Source: Brevipalpus yothersi
Lineage: Eukaryota > Arthropoda > Arachnida > Trombidiformes > Tenuipalpidae
NCBI GenBank assembly: GCA_003956705.1
Contig: QZCP01000268.1
Coordinates: forward strand, 366,495-430,494
DNA: 64,000 nt
Direction of reading: 5' to 3'
Below, one piece after another: positions 60,642-64,000 of this stretch. Every line of letters starts with the position of its first letter. Positions within the stretch are counted from its first letter, which is position 1. Position numbers and translations under genes: made by a program. Below the pieces are notes generated by a model that was not told the DNA's origin, searched no databases, and saw only the letters and a program-made list of their open reading frames with translations.

Positions 60642-63600
60642 TCAATAATCGTTTGATTGCTGATCAGCAAAGCTCACAAATACTTGATCTAATGTTGTTT
60701 GTGTGACAGAAAAATCTTGTAAACGTAATAATTCGGTACCTTTTTGGAGATGGTGGAAAATTTCGGACAAAAGTACATCATTTGTTGGTAAACTAAATTC
60801 AAGCATATTATAATGATGAGCACGTAATCTTATGGATGGGAAACATTGTTTCATAAAACGAATAGCTTCTTCGTAATTGGCTACCGATTCAGATAAACGC
60901 AATGTTATCGTGTAACCAGAACCAAATTTATACTTCAAATATTGTGGACTACCAATGCATCGGAATCTTCCATTGACCATAATTGCCAATCTTGAGCATA
61001 AAATATCACATTCTTCCATACTGTGTGAAGTAAGTAAAACTGATCGCTGCTCTTTGACAGCATTCTGAATATTTTGCCATAAACATCGTCTACTTAATGG
61101 ATCCATACCACTGGTAGGCTCATCCAATAGTACCAGAGATGGATTACCCAACATAGCGATTGCTAAACATAACTTTCTTCTAGTTCCTCGACTGAGAGCA
61201 CTAACAGGCATCTCAGAATGAGTGGTCAGTTGAAATTTACTCAGTGATTCGGAAACCACATGAGATCGACATAGAGATGGTATTCCTCGAAGTCGGGCAT
61301 AAATGGTCAAATGCTGTCGAGGTGTTAACACCATGTCCAGTGCATCAGCTTGAGGACAGTAGCCCAGATTACGGGAATTGTTGTCTCCAAGGGCCAATGA
61401 TTTTGTGATCGATTTTCCGCCAATATATGCTTTCCCTGAGGACGGCCTCAGTTGGCCAGTGAGAATTTTGAAAAGAGTTGTCTTTCCGGCTCCATTAACA
61501 CCCAACAATCCAAAGCATTCACCTCGAGGTACTCCGAATGATATATTATCAACGGCAGTGCGATGACCAAACATTGATTTGAATATTTTCGTTACACCGA
61601 CAACCCTAAGAATGTCGAACATGCCTGGTCCATCGTTTGGAGTTGCCCGAATTGCTTTGGCTTTATGATTAATGTTGCATTTGGTTTGAGATCCTCGGAA
61701 AGCATTATACCCGCAGTTATCTTCATTAAAGCTTGATGAAGAACTGGATACAGAGACTTCATTGTCCACTGAGCTTGATGATGTTCGCCCAGATTTGTGG
61801 GGAAAGGATGAACTTCTTATAAGTTCTATGAGGAAATTAAGTAGGAATAGAAAAGTTCCTTCTGTGGCCAAATATATGAAATGCTGACCCAACATTTCCA
61901 TTGAAAATGGATTAGCATAAGTGTCTTGACCGAATAGTGTGAATATTTCGGCAAATAATTGATTCTTGGTAACATCCACCAGCCCAGACATCAATGCATA
62001 CGGTGGAAAAAGAAGAGCAAAACTTTGGAATGTTTCCTTAAAAATTGGGCTCACTTCCAATATATGGAATACATCAATCATCAGCCTCATTACCATAGTA
62101 TTGATTCCGATGAACAGAGAAATACAATAGATAACCATGAATGCGATACTTGATTCGTCAAAGAATTTTTCCAGTAGATATACCCACGAAGACATTGCCC
62201 AACCGAACAGTAGTAGAAGCACTACGACAGCAGGTAAATTCAATCGTGCGGTATATATTGGCAATTGGAATGCATAAATTATCAGGCCACATATGGCAGA
62301 TACGACAATTATGGAAAGTGTGTCCCAGATGATTGCTGATGTCCAGTATAAGAATGTTCCGACACCAAAAATTCTTTGCAATTGTTTTTCTTCATGTGTT
62401 CTCTCTCGAACAAGGTAGAAGACAAAACTTGTGGGAATAAAAACGAAACCAACCAAAATGATGAGAGCAATTCCAGCATCTGCTGCTCGCTGCATCAACG
62501 ATTGATCACCCAATTGAGCTGATCTCATATGGAATGGATGAGAATATGTGGTTATGGAGTATTCATCAGCATTCAATCCAGCAGAACGTAAATTAGCTCT
62601 CATTATTGCATTATCGAGTGCATTCAAATAGGACGTCATAGCATGATATCCAGTATTATCATACCACACTTTGATCAAATGTTTAGCTTTGTTTTTATTC
62701 AGATTCGTCATATCTCTAGATGTTACTGAACTATTATTATGATTATGATTATTATTGAAGCTGCCACTGCTGTTCATATTTTTACGACGTTTAACGGGAC
62801 TTTTCAGCTGATGAAATGAAAACCCGCCAAACCGGTAATCATTGAACAGTGGGAAAGTATTGAGTAAAAATGGTTCTATTCTTTCCAAAGCCGATAAATT
62901 GAAAAGAAAACCATTCTCAGTGATAATAGGTGGATCAATAGTGTTATATTTGATCATTGAATGACCTGAGGAGTGATCATTTGATGTACAGGATCCAGAA
63001 AATGATGGATTGAATGTGGACGATGAAGATGATGAAGAAGAAGAAAAAGATGGCGATGATGATGAAAATGATGAAGATGAGGATGAAAATAATGTTGATG
63101 ATAATGAAAAATCATCCTGGGATGCTGAGGAACACTTACACAGCTCATCATATCCACTAATGGTACCAGATAGCTGGCCTGGTAATGATGGCTCAGCTCT
63201 CACTACTGGACACTTGGCCACTTTCCAGCCCTCCCGTGGCTTGGGACAATTGAGATCTGGTGCTCTTCGATGAAGAACTAGTTCATTGAGTATATTAATT
63301 GGTAGATTATCGGGCATTTCTAATGATGAAGATGAAAAAGATGAAGATGAGGTCAAGCGTGAGCTGGATGGCGATGATGATGATGGTGATGAGGATGGAA
63401 GCATAGACGATGCTGAGGATGCTGATGATGATGATGATGGCAATGAATGGAATGAACGTGGACTAGCTGATGCTGTAGTCCTACCTGGTTTGACTTTCAT
63501 TGATGGCGGAAGTAGTGATGAATGTGAAGATGTAAGGTATGAACGGGGTAAATGGAAGAACGATGTTGTCGATGGGCCATATATTGTGGGTGATACTGGT

Positions 63601-64000
63601 AATATTGGATCGGGTGCAAAACGTGGCTTGATACAAGTCATGCCCATGGCAAGTGCAATGAATATACATGGCAAAAGAAGATTACACAGTAGTGATCGCC
63701 AATCACGAGAAGCATGAAGGGCTCGCTTGCACAGTAGAGCCCATAATTGCATACACTTAAGACTTGTACCATTGGCAAGTGGTGGATTTTTTGGAAATTG
63801 ATAATCAGTGAATGATGTTCCATTAAGTGTTTGATGATGTTGATCTAATTGATATCGTAATTCATGTGGATCGGTAAAACCTTTGTTAATACTCGCTGTG
63901 GTACCATTGTTGGATGCCAAAGACATGGTGTGCAGATGGCTGTTAACCACTGAATCAACAACTGTCGATCCGACAGGTGACAATTTATTGAGATGATGAT
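60642..64000 (-). CDS. ABCA-family transporter, C-terminal half (runs off window)
   Basis: One uninterrupted frame of over 1,110 residues, open at the window edge, so the 5' part lies beyond 64000. Going from the N-terminal side: a membrane segment (SLLCNLLLPCIFIALAMGMT), a large extracellular loop with long poly-Ser stretches, a block of five or six membrane segments, then the second nucleotide-binding domain. That domain has Walker A GVNGAGKTT (near residue 823 of the visible part), Q-loop GYCPQADALD, a degenerate signature SALSRGTRRK, Walker B LVLLDEPTSGMDP (near 949) and H-loop LTSHSMEEC. The tail (IMVNGRFRCIGS, TTLDQVFVSFA) matches the regulatory domain and VFVNFA motif of ABCA1-like full transporters. 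These proteins export phospholipids and sterols across membranes. The lack of introns over 3.3 kb and the Ser-rich loop are unusual. Confidence 0.93.
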   Translation of the reverse strand, partial: HHLNKLSPVGSTVVDSVVNSHLHTMSLASNNGTTASINKGFTDPHELRYQLDQHHQTLNGTSFTDYQFPKNPPLANGTSLKCMQLWALLCKRALHASRDWRSLLCNLLLPCIFIALAMGMTCIKPRFAPDPILPVSPTIYGPSTTSFFHLPRSYLTSSHSSLLPPSMKVKPGRTTASASPRSFHSLPSSSSSASSASSMLPSSSPSSSSPSSSRLTSSSSFSSSSLEMPDNLPINILNELVLHRRAPDLNCPKPREGWKVAKCPVVRAEPSLPGQLSGTISGYDELCKCSSASQDDFSLSSTLFSSSSSSFSSSSPSFSSSSSSSSSTFNPSFSGSCTSNDHSSGHSMIKYNTIDPPIITENGFLFNLSALERIEPFLLNTFPLFNDYRFGGFSFHQLKSPVKRRKNMNSSGSFNNNHNHNNSSVTSRDMTNLNKNKAKHLIKVWYDNTGYHAMTSYLNALDNAIMRANLRSAGLNADEYSITTYSHPFHMRSAQLGDQSLMQRAADAGIALIILVGFVFIPTSFVFYLVRERTHEEKQLQRIFGVGTFLYWTSAIIWDTLSIIVVSAICGLIIYAFQLPIYTARLNLPAVVVLLLLFGWAMSSWVYLLEKFFDESSIAFMVIYCISLFIGINTMVMRLMIDVFHILEVSPIFKETFQSFALLFPPYALMSGLVDVTKNQLFAEIFTLFGQDTYANPFSMEMLGQHFIYLATEGTFLFLLNFLIELIRSSSFPHKSGRTSSSSVDNEVSVSSSSSSFNEDNCGYNAFRGSQTKCNINHKAKAIRATPNDGPGMFDILRVVGVTKIFKSMFGHRTAVDNISFGVPRGECFGLLGVNGAGKTTLFKILTGQLRPSSGKAYIGGKSITKSLALGDNNSRNLGYCPQADALDMVLTPRQHLTIYARLRGIPSLCRSHVVSESLSKFQLTTHSEMPVSALSRGTRRKLCLAIAMLGNPSLVLLDEPTSGMDPLSRRCLWQNIQNAVKEQRSVLLTSHSMEECDILCSRLAIMVNGRFRCIGSPQYLKYKFGSGYTITLRLSESVANYEEAIRFMKQCFPSIRLRAHHYNMLEFSLPTNDVLLSEIFHHLQKGTELLRLQDFSVTQTTLDQVFVSFADQQSNDY

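Noticed and set aside
63010..63717. Two Asp-rich plus-strand frames
   Set aside because: They are antisense shadows of the poly-Ser loop of the ABCA transporter (TCA/TCN codons read as Asp/Glu on the other strand).

Overview
This is a eukaryotic nuclear window. It is AT-rich, has spliced genes with GT-AG introns (many only 57-92 nt), AATAAA poly(A) signals, many (GA)n/(CT)n tracts and one 653-nt assembly gap. The proteins are animal proteins: tropomodulin, GAS2/pigs, a FUBI-eS30 fusion, a full ABCA-type transporter and a tramtrack-type BTB domain. Together they point to an arthropod with a compact genome. A small chelicerate such as an acariform mite fits best, but nothing in the sequence fixes the species. 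I see no transposon, tRNA, rRNA or CRISPR array.

Layout, left to right. A GAS2-like cytoskeletal linker (+, 489-14519) contains a 10.8-kb intron. Two tandem paralogous genes follow (+, 15523-16212 and 18235-18890), encoding small secreted six-cysteine proteins that I do not recognise; a sequencing gap lies between them. Next come an intronless aldo-keto reductase with a possible mitochondrial presequence (-, 20456-21670), class III alcohol dehydrogenase (-, 23115-24557) and a small heat-shock protein (+, 25931-26527) with two perfect heat-shock elements and a TATA box.

The middle is a cluster of housekeeping genes: CCDC86/Cgr1 (+), DPY30 with a long low-complexity N-terminus (-), FUBI-eS30 (-), mitochondrial ribosomal protein mL63 (+, divergent from FUBI-eS30) and a Tctex-type dynein light chain (-). 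A BTB protein that also carries an FHA domain follows (+, 35999-37733). Two secreted-protein genes come next: a short acidic one (-, 38644-39624) and a 674-residue Ser/Pro/Tyr-rich one (-, 41531-48628). The first coding exon of the second is only 9 nt long and lies behind a 4.8-kb intron.

The right part holds tropomodulin (-, 51512-56879), CCDC137 (+, 57495-58176), an unrecognised Asn/Ser-rich gene whose reading frame is broken by one TGA and apparently by a frameshift (-, 58229-59345), and the C-terminal half of an ABCA transporter running off the window edge (-, 60642-64000).

The genes do not form an operon or pathway. The main points of interest are the BTB-FHA architecture, the six-cysteine pair, the extended DPY30, the broken frame at 58730 and the very tight gene packing around 58170-58230. 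Multi-exon models were assembled by eye from splice sites and reading phase. Exon coordinates are in the evidence fields.
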